From Streptomyces graminofaciens (lineage in GTDB: Bacteria > Actinomycetota > Actinomycetes > Streptomycetales > Streptomycetaceae): a stretch of 64,000 nt of DNA. The stretch lies in the NCBI RefSeq assembly GCF_030294945.1, contig NZ_AP018448.1:4804001-4868000 (forward strand). Reading direction: 5' to 3'. The notes under the pieces are model-generated. The model was not told where the DNA came from. It did no database searches and worked only from the letters and a program-made list of their open reading frames with translations. The position numbers and the translations under genes were made by a program. Each line of letters begins with the position of its first letter. Within the stretch, counting starts at the first letter, position 1. This document shows positions 1 to 7,716 of the stretch, one piece after another.

Positions 1-1643
1 TCCTGCGCCTCGTCGACGATGATGTGTCCGAACGCCCAGGTCCGGTCGGCCGCCGCCCGCTCGGCCGCGCTGCGGTGGTCGTCCTCCTCGTGCCGCTCGG
101 CGAACCGCTCGGCGTCGATGATGTCGTGGGCCGACAGGACCTCCGAGGCGTCGGGATCACCGTCCTCCTTGTCCTCGAACTCGTAGGTGCGCGAGGCGTA
201 GGACACGTCCAGCACGCCCTGCGCGTACGCGATCTGGGTCTCCCGTCGGCGTTCCGCGCGGGCACGGGACAGCCGGTCGTCCTCGCCGAGCAGTTCCGCC
301 GCCTCGTCGAGGAGGGGTACGTCGGCGACGGTCCACGCGCGGGTGACCGGGCGGCGTACGGCGTCGGCGTCCTCCCGCGACAGATACGCGTCCGGCTCGG
401 CGAGGAAGTCGGCGACCAGGCGGCGCGGGGTGATCCGGGGCCACAACCGGTCGATCGCGGACCAGACCTCGGGGTTCTCGGCCAGCTCGTCGCGGATCTG
501 GGTGATGTCGCTGGCGTCGAGGAGGTTGGAGCCGTCGTACGGGTCGGTACCGATGCGCTCGGCGACCATGTCGGTGAGGGTGTTGAGGACATAGCCCTCG
601 AAGTGCTCGCGGGCCGCGTTGTGCGGGAGCTTGGCCTCGCGGGTGCGTTCGCGGGCGACCCGGACGAGGTCGTCGTCGAGCATGAGGACCTCGCGGTCGT
701 GCTCGATGGCGATGACCGGGTCGGGGAGCGCCTGCCGGTCTCGTACGACGGCGGCGAGCACCTCGGCCATGGCGGCGCCGCCCTTCACACGGGCCGCCGC
801 CGGGGTGTCGGCCGCCGTGGCCCGTACGCCGGGGAACAGTTCGCCGACCGTGGCGAGCAGGACGCCCGTCTCGCCCAGGGAGGGCAGCACCTCGCCGATG
901 TAGCCGAGGAACGCGGGGTTCGGGCCGACGATGAGGACGGCGCGCTTGGCGAGCAGTTCACGCTGCTCGTACAGCAGATACGCGGCCCGGTGCAGCGCGA
1001 CGGCCGTCTTGCCGGTGCCGGGGCCGCCCTCCACGACCAGGACGCCCTGGTGCGGGGCGCGGATGATGCGGTCCTGCTCGGCCTGGATGGTCTGCACGAT
1101 GTCGCTCATCCGGCCGGTGCGGGCGGAGTTGAGCGCGGCCAGCAGCACGGCGTCGCCGGAGGGGTCCTCGTGCCCGGTGCGGGTCTCGTCGCCGAGGTCG
1201 AGGATCTCGTCGTGCAGGGCGGTGACCCGGCGGCCGTCGGTGGTGAGATGCCGGCGGCGGCGCAGGCCCATCGGGGTGTGGCCGGTGGCGAGATAGAAGG
1301 GACGGGCGACCCCGGCCCGCCAGTCGATGAGGATCGGCGTGCGCTCGGCGTCGTCCCGGCGCAGCCCGATCCGCCCGATGTGGTGGCTGACGCCGGAGGC
1401 GAGGTCGATCCGGCCGAAGCAGAGCGAACCGTCGACGGCGTTCAGCGCGGCGAGCAGCCCCGAGCGCTCGGCGACCAGGATGTCCCGCTCCAGGCGGGCC
1501 TGCTGGGGGGTGTTGCCCTGCGCCAGCGCGTCCGTGACGGAGACCTCGGTGTCGCCGCGCAGCACGTCCACGCGCGCGTACAGCGAGTCGATGAATTCCT
1601 GCTCCCGACGCAATTCACTGTCTGGAAAGTCGGTGTTTGACAA
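1..1643 (-). CDS. HelD/HelR-like UvrD-family ATPase, C-terminus beyond window
   Basis: Superfamily 1 helicase-like ATPase of the HelD type, which removes RNA polymerase from stalled or drug-blocked complexes; the HelR branch gives rifamycin tolerance in Streptomyces. About 547 residues are visible and the C-terminal part is cut off by the window start. The N-terminus is a charged coiled-coil-like stretch (residues about 8-65, starting SNTDFPDSELRREQEF), as expected for the arm that enters the RNAP secondary channel. A Walker A motif GGPGTGKTAVAL lies near residue 205 and the Walker B/Q-type motif IIVDEAQE near the visible end. The start is TTG at 1643 with GGAG 5 nt upstream; GTG at 1649 is an alternative with poorer spacing. 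HelD versus HelR cannot be decided from the visible part. Confidence 0.88.
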   Translation of the reverse strand, partial: MSNTDFPDSELRREQEFIDSLYARVDVLRGDTEVSVTDALAQGNTPQQARLERDILVAERSGLLAALNAVDGSLCFGRIDLASGVSHHIGRIGLRRDDAERTPILIDWRAGVARPFYLATGHTPMGLRRRRHLTTDGRRVTALHDEILDLGDETRTGHEDPSGDAVLLAALNSARTGRMSDIVQTIQAEQDRIIRAPHQGVLVVEGGPGTGKTAVALHRAAYLLYEQRELLAKRAVLIVGPNPAFLGYIGEVLPSLGETGVLLATVGELFPGVRATAADTPAAARVKGGAAMAEVLAAVVRDRQALPDPVIAIEHDREVLMLDDDLVRVARERTREAKLPHNAAREHFEGYVLNTLTDMVAERIGTDPYDGSNLLDASDITQIRDELAENPEVWSAIDRLWPRITPRRLVADFLAEPDAYLSREDADAVRRPVTRAWTVADVPLLDEAAELLGEDDRLSRARAERRRETQIAYAQGVLDVSYASRTYEFEDKEDGDPDASEVLSAHDIIDAERFAERHEEDDHRSAAERAAADRTWAFGHIIVDEAQ

Positions 1644-1728
1644 TTCCACTCCCGGCCCGATATACTCTGCTCATTGAACTTTTCCGCGACCACTCCCACA
1701 TGAAGTCGCGAATCATCAAAGATACGTC

Positions 1729-1767
1729 AAGAAATCCCCCGAGCGCAATTCGCTCGGGGGATTTCTT
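1729..1767 (-). terminator. Hairpin terminator after the thioredoxin gene
   Basis: A perfect 17-bp inverted repeat (AAGAAATCCCCCGAGCG and its complement) with a 5-nt loop lies 16 nt after the thioredoxin stop codon, upstream of helD. The A/T ends make it terminator-like in both directions. It should insulate the helD promoter from the MerR-thioredoxin transcript. Confidence 0.85.
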
Positions 1768-1782
1768 CTGTTCGGGCCGGTA

Positions 1783-2115
1783 TTACAGCACCTCGGCGAG
1801 TTCCTCCAGCAGCCGTCGCTTCGGCCGGGCCCCGACCATCGACTTCACCGGCTCACCGCCCTTGAACACCAGGAACGTCGGCATCGCCAGCACCTTGTAG
1901 GCGTTGGTCGTCCCCGGGTTGGTGTCCACGTCCAGCTGCACCACCTTCACCCGGTCGCCCTCCTCCGCCGCCAGGGCGCTCAGCACCGGCCCCATCTGCC
2001 GGCAGGGCGGGCACCAGTCCGCGGTGAACTCCACCAGCACCGGCAGCTCCGCCCCGATCACCTCCGCCGCGAAGTCCGCGTCGGTCACCTCGGCCACACC
2101 CGCCGCCTTGATCAC
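1783..2115 (-). CDS. Thioredoxin with CPPC active site
   Basis: A 110-residue protein covering the whole thioredoxin fold; cytosolic disulfide reductase. Motifs: VLVEFTADWCPPCRQMGPVL with redox cysteines 35 and 38, the cis-Pro loop LAMPTFLVFKGG (about 76-87) and the usual VDVDTNP-like strand. The active site is WCPPC rather than the canonical WCGPC, a change expected to alter redox potential. The start is GTG at 2115, which overlaps the TGA of the upstream MerR gene by four bases (GTGA), so the two are translationally coupled. Reading further upstream gives only Arg/Gly-rich shadow sequence. Coupling to a MerR regulator suggests induction by thiol or electrophile stress; that is inference. 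Confidence 0.92.
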   Translation of the reverse strand: MIKAAGVAEVTDADFAAEVIGAELPVLVEFTADWCPPCRQMGPVLSALAAEEGDRVKVVQLDVDTNPGTTNAYKVLAMPTFLVFKGGEPVKSMVGARPKRRLLEELAEVL

Positions 2116-2498
2116 AGCTCCTGCCCTCCCAGTTCGCACATCGGTGGTGGCTCCTCGACCGCTGCCAGCCGCACTCCGATCTCCGCCCGTACGGCCTGCA
2201 ACTCGCCGATCAGCGCGTCCAGCTCGTCGAGCTTGCGCCGGTAGACCGCGAGCGAGGCCGGGCAGGAGTCGCCCTCCGGATGACCGGCCCGCAGACACTC
2301 CACGAAGGGCCGTGTCTCCTCCAGGTCGAACCCGAAGTCCTGGAGCGTCCGGATCTGCCGGAGCAGCTTCAGATCGCTCTCGTCGTACGTCCGGTATCCG
2401 TTGCCGCCGCGCCGGGCGGGCAGCAGCCCCCGTGCCTCGTAGTACCGCAGCGTCCGGGTCGTGGTCCCGGCCCGAGCGGCCAGCTCGCCGATTCGCAT
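2112..2498 (-). CDS. MerR-family transcriptional regulator, coupled to thioredoxin
   Basis: A 128-residue MerR protein: winged helix MRIGELAARAGTTTRTLRYYEARGLL at residues 1-26, then wing and dimerisation helix. Two cysteines (68 and 79) in the segment FVECLRAGHPEGDSCP sit where thiol- or metal-sensing MerR proteins keep their ligands, and a third lies near the C-terminus (PPMCELG). Start: ATG at 2498. An ATG at 2531 would fall inside the promoter dyad and is rejected. No good Shine-Dalgarno is present; the -10 box ends 7 nt before the ATG, so the mRNA is probably leaderless. It likely autoregulates the merR-trx operon. The effector is unknown. Confidence 0.9.
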   Translation of the reverse strand: MRIGELAARAGTTTRTLRYYEARGLLPARRGGNGYRTYDESDLKLLRQIRTLQDFGFDLEETRPFVECLRAGHPEGDSCPASLAVYRRKLDELDALIGELQAVRAEIGVRLAAVEEPPPMCELGGQEL

Positions 2499-2505
2499 GC
2501 GTACG

Positions 2506-2536
2506 AACGTAGTCCTTGACGCCGACGTCAAGGCAA
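2506..2536 (-). promoter_or_regulatory. MerR-type promoter with 19-bp spacer and operator dyad
   Basis: On the minus strand, -35 TTGCCT (2531-2536) and -10 TACGTT (2506-2511) are separated by 19 bp, the overlong spacer typical of MerR-activated promoters. An 8+8 bp dyad, CCTTGACG TCGG CGTCAAGG (2513-2532), fills the spacer. Transcription would begin about at the ATG at 2498. Confidence 0.8.
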
Positions 2537-3037
2537 CAGCGGTTTCCGCTCCACGGGGGAGGTCAGCACGATGGACGTCGTCGTGCGCCCCAGCGCGGAG
2601 ACCTCCTCCAGGACCTCCTCCAGGTGGACGGTGTCCCGGACGGCGACCTTGAGGATCCAGCAGTCCTCGCCGACGACGTGGTGCACCTCCGTGATCTCCG
2701 GGCGCGCGATCAGCTCCAGCGTGCGGGGGTGCTTGAGGTTGTAGCCGCCGTGCGGGTTGACCCGGATGAACGCCTGGATGCCGTAGCCGAGGCGGGCCGG
2801 GACCACCTGGGCGCCGTAGCCGCTGATCACGCCCGCGGCCTCCAGCCTTCGCACCCGCTCGGTGACCGCCGCCGGACTCAGCCGCACCCGGCGGCCCAGC
2901 TCGCTGAGCTTGATCCGCCCGTCGGTCTGGAGCAGTTGGAGGATCTGCCGGTCCAGCGCGTCGAAGGCCACCGATGTTTCGCCGGTGGCGGCCCGCAGAT
3001 GCCGTGGTTCTTTCGGTGCGGCGGCCTGAACTCCCAT
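2528..3037 (-). CDS. Lrp/AsnC-family transcriptional regulator
   Basis: A 169-residue feast/famine regulator: HTH at about 25-75 (FDALDRQILQLLQTDGRIKL...LSPAAVTERVRRLEAAGVI), then the RAM ligand-binding domain at about 80-165 with the EVHHVVGEDCWILKV strand pair. Such proteins assemble as octamers that sense amino acids. The N-terminal 20 residues are an extension beyond the usual family start. ATG at 3037 is preceded by GAAGGGGG at good spacing. It is divergent from the short-chain dehydrogenase-like gene at 3077, with only 39 bp between starts, so it probably controls that gene and itself. Any in-frame extension beyond 3037 is shadow sequence. Confidence 0.92.
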   Translation of the reverse strand: MGVQAAAPKEPRHLRAATGETSVAFDALDRQILQLLQTDGRIKLSELGRRVRLSPAAVTERVRRLEAAGVISGYGAQVVPARLGYGIQAFIRVNPHGGYNLKHPRTLELIARPEITEVHHVVGEDCWILKVAVRDTVHLEEVLEEVSALGRTTTSIVLTSPVERKPLLP

Positions 3038-3076
3038 GGTTCCCCCTTCAGGACGTGGATGTACGCCGGGAGAATT

Positions 3077-4015
3077 ATGGTCATGACGATCACGGAAAAG
3101 GCACCAGAGGTGCGAAAGATATTGGTCATCGGCGGAAACCGCTATTTCGGCAAGCGGCTCATCGCCCGCCTGCTGGCCGCCGGGAACCGGGTGACGGTAC
3201 TGAATCGCGGATCGTCCCCGCCACCCCCGGGCGCAATTCACCTCGTCGCCGACCGCGACGACGAGAAGTCGCTGAATACGGCGCTCGGCGCCCGCACCTT
3301 CGACGTCGTGATCGACCAGGTCTGCTACACACCGCTCCAGGCGGCGATCGCCCGCCGCGTCTTCGCGCGGCGCACCCGCCGGTATGTGCTGACGTCGACG
3401 GTCGAGGTGTACGAGTACGAGGACTCGGCGGCCCCTGTACGGGAGACGGCCGTCGACCCGCTCGGGGTGCCGGTCGATCTCGGACTCCCCTGGCACGAGC
3501 CGGAGTTCCGCGAGGCGCACTACGGCGAGGGCAAGCGGCAGGCGGAGGCGGTGTTCGCGGCCGACCCGCCCTTCCCGTACACGGCCGTCCGGGTGGCCCA
3601 TGTGCTGGGCGGGGACGACGACTTCACGGGCCGGCTCGACTACTACGCCGACCGGCTCCGCGCCGGCGAACCGATCCCCGTGCCCGCCGTGAACCACCCG
3701 GCGACGTACATCCACGTCGAGGAGATCGCGGACTTCCTGGCGTGGGCGGCCCGCGAGGACTTCACTGGTCCGGTCAACGCCGCCTCCCACGGGGTGCTGA
3801 ACACCGGGGAACTGTGCGAGGCGGTGGCCGCGCACGTCCCGGCGGGCAAGGCGGTCCTCCAGCCCGTGGAGGTCGGCGAGGTCTCCCCGTTCTCCTTCTT
3901 CCGCTCCTACGGCATGGACAACTCCCGGGCCGAACGGCTCGGTTTCTCCTTCGGCGACGTACGGGAATGGCTTCCGGGCGCGGTGGCCGAGACTCTCGGA
4001 AAGGGCGACGTCTGA
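3077..4015 (+). CDS. NAD-dependent epimerase/dehydratase (extended SDR)
   Basis: A 312-residue extended SDR. The nucleotide-binding motif is ILVIGGNRYFGKRL near residue 15 (GGxxxxG). The active-site strand is YVLTSTVEVY, followed by the catalytic YGEGK (YxxxK) about 45 residues later. The C-terminal half (PVNHPATYIHVEEIADFLAWA) resembles nucleotide-sugar epimerases and reductases. Substrate is not deducible. Start: ATG 3077 with GGGAG 4 nt upstream; ATG 3083 in the same frame is an alternative with wider spacing. It ends one base before the aldo/keto reductase start, so the two genes form an operon divergent from the Lrp regulator. Confidence 0.88.
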   Translation: MVMTITEKAPEVRKILVIGGNRYFGKRLIARLLAAGNRVTVLNRGSSPPPPGAIHLVADRDDEKSLNTALGARTFDVVIDQVCYTPLQAAIARRVFARRTRRYVLTSTVEVYEYEDSAAPVRETAVDPLGVPVDLGLPWHEPEFREAHYGEGKRQAEAVFAADPPFPYTAVRVAHVLGGDDDFTGRLDYYADRLRAGEPIPVPAVNHPATYIHVEEIADFLAWAAREDFTGPVNAASHGVLNTGELCEAVAAHVPAGKAVLQPVEVGEVSPFSFFRSYGMDNSRAERLGFSFGDVREWLPGAVAETLGKGDV

Positions 4016-4016
4016 C

Positions 4017-4910
4017 ATGCGGTACCGCACCCTCGGCGACCTTCGTGTCAGTGCGATCGGGCTCGGCGCGATGCCGCTGTCCATCGAGGGCCGCCCCGAC
4101 GAGACGCGGGCGACGGCGACCGTCCACGCGGCGCTGGACGCCGGTGTCACCCTGATCGACACGGCGGACTCGTACCATCTCCCCGGCGCCGAACCCGGCC
4201 ACAACGAACGGCTGGTGGCCCGTGCTCTCGCCTCCTACGGCGGCGACACGGCCGACGTCCTCGTCACGACGAAGGGTGGCCGGGGCAGACCGGCCGACGG
4301 GAGCTGGACGGTGTCGGGCTCGCCACGTCATCTGAAGACGGCAGCCGAGGCGTCCCTCAAGCGGCTCGGCGTGGACGCCATCGGCCTCTACCAGCTCCAC
4401 AAGCCCGACCCCGCCGTCCCCTTCGAGGACTCCGTCGGCGCCCTGCGCGACCTCCTCGACGAGGGCAAGATCCGCCTGGCCGGCCTCTCCAACACGGACA
4501 CCGGCCAGATCCGCACGGCCCGGCGAATACTGGGCGACCGGCTGGTGTCGGTGCAGAACCGGTACTCGCCCGCCGTCCGGGACAGCGAGGCCGAGCTGCG
4601 GCTGTGCGAGGAATCGGGGCTGGCGTTTCTGCCGTGGAGTCCGTTGGGTGGGATATCGCGGAGTTCGCTGGACGGTCCGTCCGGGCGGAGCTCACCGGTC
4701 GCCTTCGGCGCGTTCCACGAGGTGGCCCGGGAGCGTGGAGTGAGCCCTCAACAGGTTTGCCTGGCCTGGTTGTTGGCCCTGTCGCCGACGGTCGTACCGA
4801 TACCGGGGGCGAGCCGCCCGGAGTCCGTCCGGGACTCGGCGGGGGCGGCGGGGCTGGAGCTGACGGAGGGGGAGGTGGGGCGGTTGTCGGCGGTGGTCGG
4901 GGGTGGGTGA
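4017..4910 (+). CDS. Aldo/keto reductase
   Basis: A 297-residue NADPH-dependent aldo/keto reductase with the complete tetrad region: DTADSYH (Asp, Tyr), LVTTKGG (Lys) and LYQLHKPD (His). The fold starts at MRYRTLGDLRVSAIGLGAMPL, and the C-terminal cofactor segment is VVPIPGASRPESVRDS. ATG 4017 lies one base after the TGA of the upstream SDR, so translation is coupled. Both enzymes probably act on related carbonyl substrates under the Lrp-type regulator; the physiological substrate is unknown. The last codons run into a GGGTGG-rich tandem repeat that continues past the stop. Confidence 0.92.
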   Translation: MRYRTLGDLRVSAIGLGAMPLSIEGRPDETRATATVHAALDAGVTLIDTADSYHLPGAEPGHNERLVARALASYGGDTADVLVTTKGGRGRPADGSWTVSGSPRHLKTAAEASLKRLGVDAIGLYQLHKPDPAVPFEDSVGALRDLLDEGKIRLAGLSNTDTGQIRTARRILGDRLVSVQNRYSPAVRDSEAELRLCEESGLAFLPWSPLGGISRSSLDGPSGRSSPVAFGAFHEVARERGVSPQQVCLAWLLALSPTVVPIPGASRPESVRDSAGAAGLELTEGEVGRLSAVVGGG

Positions 4911-4980
4911 GGTGTGTCGGCGGTGGGTCAGGGGTGGGTGAGGTCGGCGGTGGTCAGGGGTGGGTGAGGTGTGTCGGCGG
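4885..4980. repeat. Degenerate tandem repeat over the end of the AKR gene
   Basis: Three imperfect copies of a roughly 30-bp G-rich unit (core GTCGGCGGTGG followed by GGGGTGGGTGAGG) run from the last codons of the aldo/keto reductase into the intergenic space. The unit contributes the reductase's C-terminal Val-Gly residues. No coding or protein-binding role is evident. Confidence 0.7.
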
Positions 4981-4994
4981 GTGCGGGTTGTGGT

Positions 4995-5051
4995 GGGTTG
5001 CTCGCGCAGTTCCCCGCTCCCCTGAAAGCCGGGGCTGCGCCCCGTGCTTTT
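4995..5051 (+). repeat. Dispersed Streptomyces intergenic repeat, copy A
   Basis: Contains CTCGCGCAGTTCCCCGC, then CCCCTGAAAG and GGGGCTGCGCCCCGTGC. It matches copies at about 45990-46085 (reverse orientation) and, partially, 54501-54545. The element is intergenic and GC-palindromic, and very common in Streptomyces genomes from memory. Confidence 0.7.
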
Positions 5052-5106
5052 GTACCCCCACCCACCCACCCGGAGCCGACAAGCCGACGCGGGCACAATG
5101 GCTCAC

Positions 5107-5736
5107 ATGACCCCCGGTAACCCCACCCGTGCCGACGCGAACCGCCGCCGGATCCTCGATGTGGCGCTCGCCGAGCTGCTGCGTGACCCCGACGCGTCCA
5201 TGGACCAGATCGCGCGCGCCGCAGGTGTCGTACGGCGCACGGTGTACGGCCACTTCCCGAACCGCGAGGCCCTGGTCGGCACCCTCGTCGACCAGGCGGT
5301 GGAGGCGGTGGCGGCGGCCCAGGCGGTCAGCCGCGAGGGCGTCGACGACCCGGCGGAGGAGCTGACCCGCTCGGTCCTGGCCACCTGGGAGATCGCCGAC
5401 CGTTACCGGCTGCTTGTCGCCCTGGCCCAGCGCAGCGTCACCGTCCAGGGCATCCGCGAACGGCTCGCCCCGGTCCGCGAGGCCGCCGTCGCCCTGCTCC
5501 GACGGGGTCTGGACGAGGGCGCGTTCACCTCTCCGCTGCCGGCGCCGGCCCTGTCGTACGTACACGAGCAGACCCTGTTCGCCCTGATGGAGGCGGTGAA
5601 CGACGGGCTGCTGCCCGCCGCGGAGGCGGGCCGCTCGGCGGCGGTCACGATGCTGATGGGGGCGGGGGTGCCGACGGACACGGCCACCGCGCTGGTGGTG
5701 AACATGGCCTCCAAGCAGACCTCCGAGCAGACCTGA
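5107..5736 (+). CDS. TetR/AcrR-family transcriptional regulator
   Basis: A 209-residue TetR regulator. The HTH is at about residues 15-55 (RRRILDVALAELLRDPDASMDQIARAAGVVRRTVYGHFPNRE), with an all-helical ligand domain after it. Two in-frame ATGs exist, at 5098 and 5107. A CACAAT -10-like box at 5094-5099 covers the first, which favours a leaderless mRNA starting at 5107. No ligand can be inferred. The gene converges on dctA with a strong hairpin between them. The closest target candidates are its own promoter or the neighbouring oxidoreductase pair; this is inference. Confidence 0.9.
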   Translation: MTPGNPTRADANRRRILDVALAELLRDPDASMDQIARAAGVVRRTVYGHFPNREALVGTLVDQAVEAVAAAQAVSREGVDDPAEELTRSVLATWEIADRYRLLVALAQRSVTVQGIRERLAPVREAAVALLRRGLDEGAFTSPLPAPALSYVHEQTLFALMEAVNDGLLPAAEAGRSAAVTMLMGAGVPTDTATALVVNMASKQTSEQT

Positions 5737-5760
5737 GAACGGACCTGAGAACAGAAAAGA

Positions 5761-5800
5761 CCGAGCGGCCGGATCTACGGGGGAGGATCCGGCCGCTCGG
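5761..5800. terminator. Bidirectional terminator between tetR and dctA
   Basis: A perfect 15-bp inverted repeat (CCGAGCGGCCGGATC and complement) with a 10-nt loop lies 24 nt after the TetR stop and about 100 nt after the convergent dctA stop. Confidence 0.85.
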
Positions 5801-5896
5801 CGTTCTCGGGAGGGCTCAGGGGGTGGTTCTCAGGGTCTTCCTCAGGGGGTCTTTCTCAGGGGGCGCCCCGTTCGGGGAGCGGGGCGCCCGAGGCAC

Positions 5897-7276
5897 TCAC
5901 GCCTTGGCGAGTTCCTTCTCACCGTCGGCGTCGGAGGCGGCATCGTCCCCGGCGACAACGTGGTCGTCCTGCAGTGTCTTCTCGTCGAAGGGCAGCTGTC
6001 CGGCGAGGACCTGCTCGACCCGGCCCTTGTCGATCTCCTTGGTCCAGGTGCCGATGAGGACCGTGGCGACGGCGTTGCCCGCGAAGTTGGTGAGGGCGCG
6101 GGCCTCGCTCATGAAGCGGTCGATGCCGACGATGAGGCCGACGCCGTCCACCAGGGCGGGCTTGTGGGACTGCAGACCGCCCGCGAGGGTGGCGAGACCG
6201 GCACCGGTGACACCGGCGGCGCCCTTCGAGGCGACCAGCAGGAAGAGCAGCAGCGCGATCTGCTCGCCGATCGCCATCGGCGTGCCCATGGCGTCGGAGA
6301 TGAACAGGGACGCCATGGTCATGTAGATCATGGTGCCGTCGAGGTTGAAGGAGTAGCCGGTCGGGACGGTGATGCCGACGACGGGCTTGCTGACACCCAG
6401 GTGCTCCATCTTCGCGATGAGGCGCGGCAGCGCGGACTCGGAGGAGGAGGTGGACAGGATCAGCAGGAACTCACGGCCCAGGTACTTGAAGAACGTGAAG
6501 ATGTTCAGGCCCGCGACGATCTTCAGCAGTGCGCCGAGGACGATGAAGACGAAGAGGAAGCAGGTGATGTAGAAGCCGACCATCAGCACGGCGAGGCTCT
6601 TGAGGGCGTCCAGACCGGCGGAACCGGTCACGGCCGCGATGGCGCCGAACGCACCGACCGGGGCGGCCCACATCACCATGGCGAGGATGCGGAAGACGAG
6701 GCGCTGGATGTGCTCGACGCCGCGCAGGATCGGCGTGCCGGCGTTGCCCATGGCCTGGAGCGCGAAGCCCGCGAGGAGCGCGACGAGCAGGGTCTGGAGG
6801 ACCTCGCCGCCGGTGAAGGCGGAGACGATCGTGGTCGGGATGATGCCGAGCAGGAACTCGGTGGTGTCCTTGGCCTCCGGCGAGACCTGCGCCTGGCCGG
6901 TCTCCTTGATCGCGTCGGTGACGGCGAGACCCGTGCCGGGCTCGACGATGTTGCCGACGACCAGACCGATGCCGAGGGCGACCAGCGACATGATCAGGAA
7001 GTAGCCCAGTGCGATACCGCCGACCGCGCCTACCTTGGCGGCCTTCCGTACGGAACCGATGCCGAGCACGATCGTGCAGAAGATGATCGGCGAGATCATC
7101 ATCTTGATCAGGTTCACGAAGCCGGTGCCGATGGGCTTCAGCTCGACGGCGAAGTCGGGGGCGATGAGGCCCACGGCGATGCCGAGGGCCACAGCCACGA
7201 TCACGGCGATGTAAAGGTAGTGGGTGCGGTCCCGCTTGGCGGGTGCGGTAGGTGCCGTATTGGTGGTGCTGGCCAC
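5897..7276 (-). CDS. dctA: C4-dicarboxylate:cation symporter (DctA family)
   Basis: A 459-residue member of the dicarboxylate/amino acid:cation symporter family, importing succinate, fumarate or malate across the cytoplasmic membrane. Family signatures: SSSESALPRLIAKME in the first re-entrant hairpin region and VPTGYSFNLDGTMIY in TM7, with about eight TM segments starting YLYIAVIVAVALGIAVGL. The C-terminus is a charged tail. The start is GTG at 7276 with GAGGAG 6 nt upstream; an upstream in-frame ATG (7309) adds only poly-Arg and is rejected. It is divergent from a DcuS/DcuR-like two-component pair, the usual regulator of such transporters, with 440 bp of repeat-rich DNA between them. Confidence 0.93.
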   Translation of the reverse strand: MASTTNTAPTAPAKRDRTHYLYIAVIVAVALGIAVGLIAPDFAVELKPIGTGFVNLIKMMISPIIFCTIVLGIGSVRKAAKVGAVGGIALGYFLIMSLVALGIGLVVGNIVEPGTGLAVTDAIKETGQAQVSPEAKDTTEFLLGIIPTTIVSAFTGGEVLQTLLVALLAGFALQAMGNAGTPILRGVEHIQRLVFRILAMVMWAAPVGAFGAIAAVTGSAGLDALKSLAVLMVGFYITCFLFVFIVLGALLKIVAGLNIFTFFKYLGREFLLILSTSSSESALPRLIAKMEHLGVSKPVVGITVPTGYSFNLDGTMIYMTMASLFISDAMGTPMAIGEQIALLLFLLVASKGAAGVTGAGLATLAGGLQSHKPALVDGVGLIVGIDRFMSEARALTNFAGNAVATVLIGTWTKEIDKGRVEQVLAGQLPFDEKTLQDDHVVAGDDAASDADGEKELAKA

Positions 7277-7716
7277 GGCTGCTCCTCGTCGACGACGTCG
7301 TCGGCTCATCCGGCGTGCGGCTCACGTCCGGGGGAATGCGGGAGAAGGTCTCCCAGGGGTGGAAGCCGTTGTGGCCTCCGGGGTGGAAGCCGTTGTGGCC
7401 TCCGGGGTGGAAGCCGTTGTGGCCTCCGGTTGGGAGACCGGCTCCCAGGGGGTGGGAGTGGGGGCTCCCGGGGCGGAACCCGAAGGTCCCTGTCGGCTTG
7501 CTGTTGGCTGGAACCCGCAGGTTCACGGGGGCGGAACCGGGGTGGGTTCCTGGGGGTGGGAGTGGGGGCTCCCGGCGGCTCGGGGGTGGGGTCCCGGGGC
7601 GGGAGTCGTGCTCCCTTTCGCGCTGTGGTCGATGGGGTGACTATGTCTCGCTCTGTGAGGGCGGTCACCCTTCCGTTCATTTAGTTCACGCCTACACGTC
7701 GATGCAGACTGTTGGC
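7277..7716. other. Divergent intergenic region, dctA / sensor kinase
   Basis: About 440 bp without a convincing gene. It holds the 24-bp triple repeat (7357-7428) and two copies of a GTGGGAGTGGGGGCTCCCGG element (about 7453-7472 and 7557-7576). The divergent promoters must lie here, and the repeats are candidate binding sites for the response regulator. No clear -35/-10 pair could be fixed. Confidence 0.55.
7357..7428. repeat. Three exact tandem copies of a 24-bp unit
   Basis: The unit starts GGGTGGAAGCCG and ends TTGTGGCCTCCG. Copies occupy 7357-7380, 7381-7404 and 7405-7428 with no mismatch. The 24-bp period is close to two helical turns and the array lies 81 bp upstream of the dctA start. 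Confidence 0.9.

Noticed and set aside
24..1640. Long plus-strand ORF of 538 codons over the start of the window
   Set aside because: It is the antisense shadow of the HelD-like gene, whose minus-strand frame has clear Walker motifs; the plus-strand protein is low-complexity Gly/Val/Asp typical of GC-skewed shadows.
1681..1712. CGCGAC...GTCGCG inverted repeat upstream of helD as a rifamycin-associated element
   Set aside because: The 6-bp arms 14 bp apart do not match the longer rifamycin-associated element as I recall it; too short to claim.
2516..3076. In-frame extension of the SDR gene upstream of 3077
   Set aside because: The extension lies antisense to the Lrp gene and the RBS is at 3068-3072; homologues start at the GGNRYFG strand.
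4911..5060. Possible CRISPR-like or iteron array in the GGGTGGGTGAGG repeats
   Set aside because: Only three imperfect, adjacent units without unique spacers or neighbouring cas or rep genes; simple tandem duplication.
5960..7684. Plus-strand ORF of 574 codons opposite dctA
   Set aside because: Asp/Gly/Glu/Arg-rich shadow of the transporter; its C-terminus only reads the tandem repeats.
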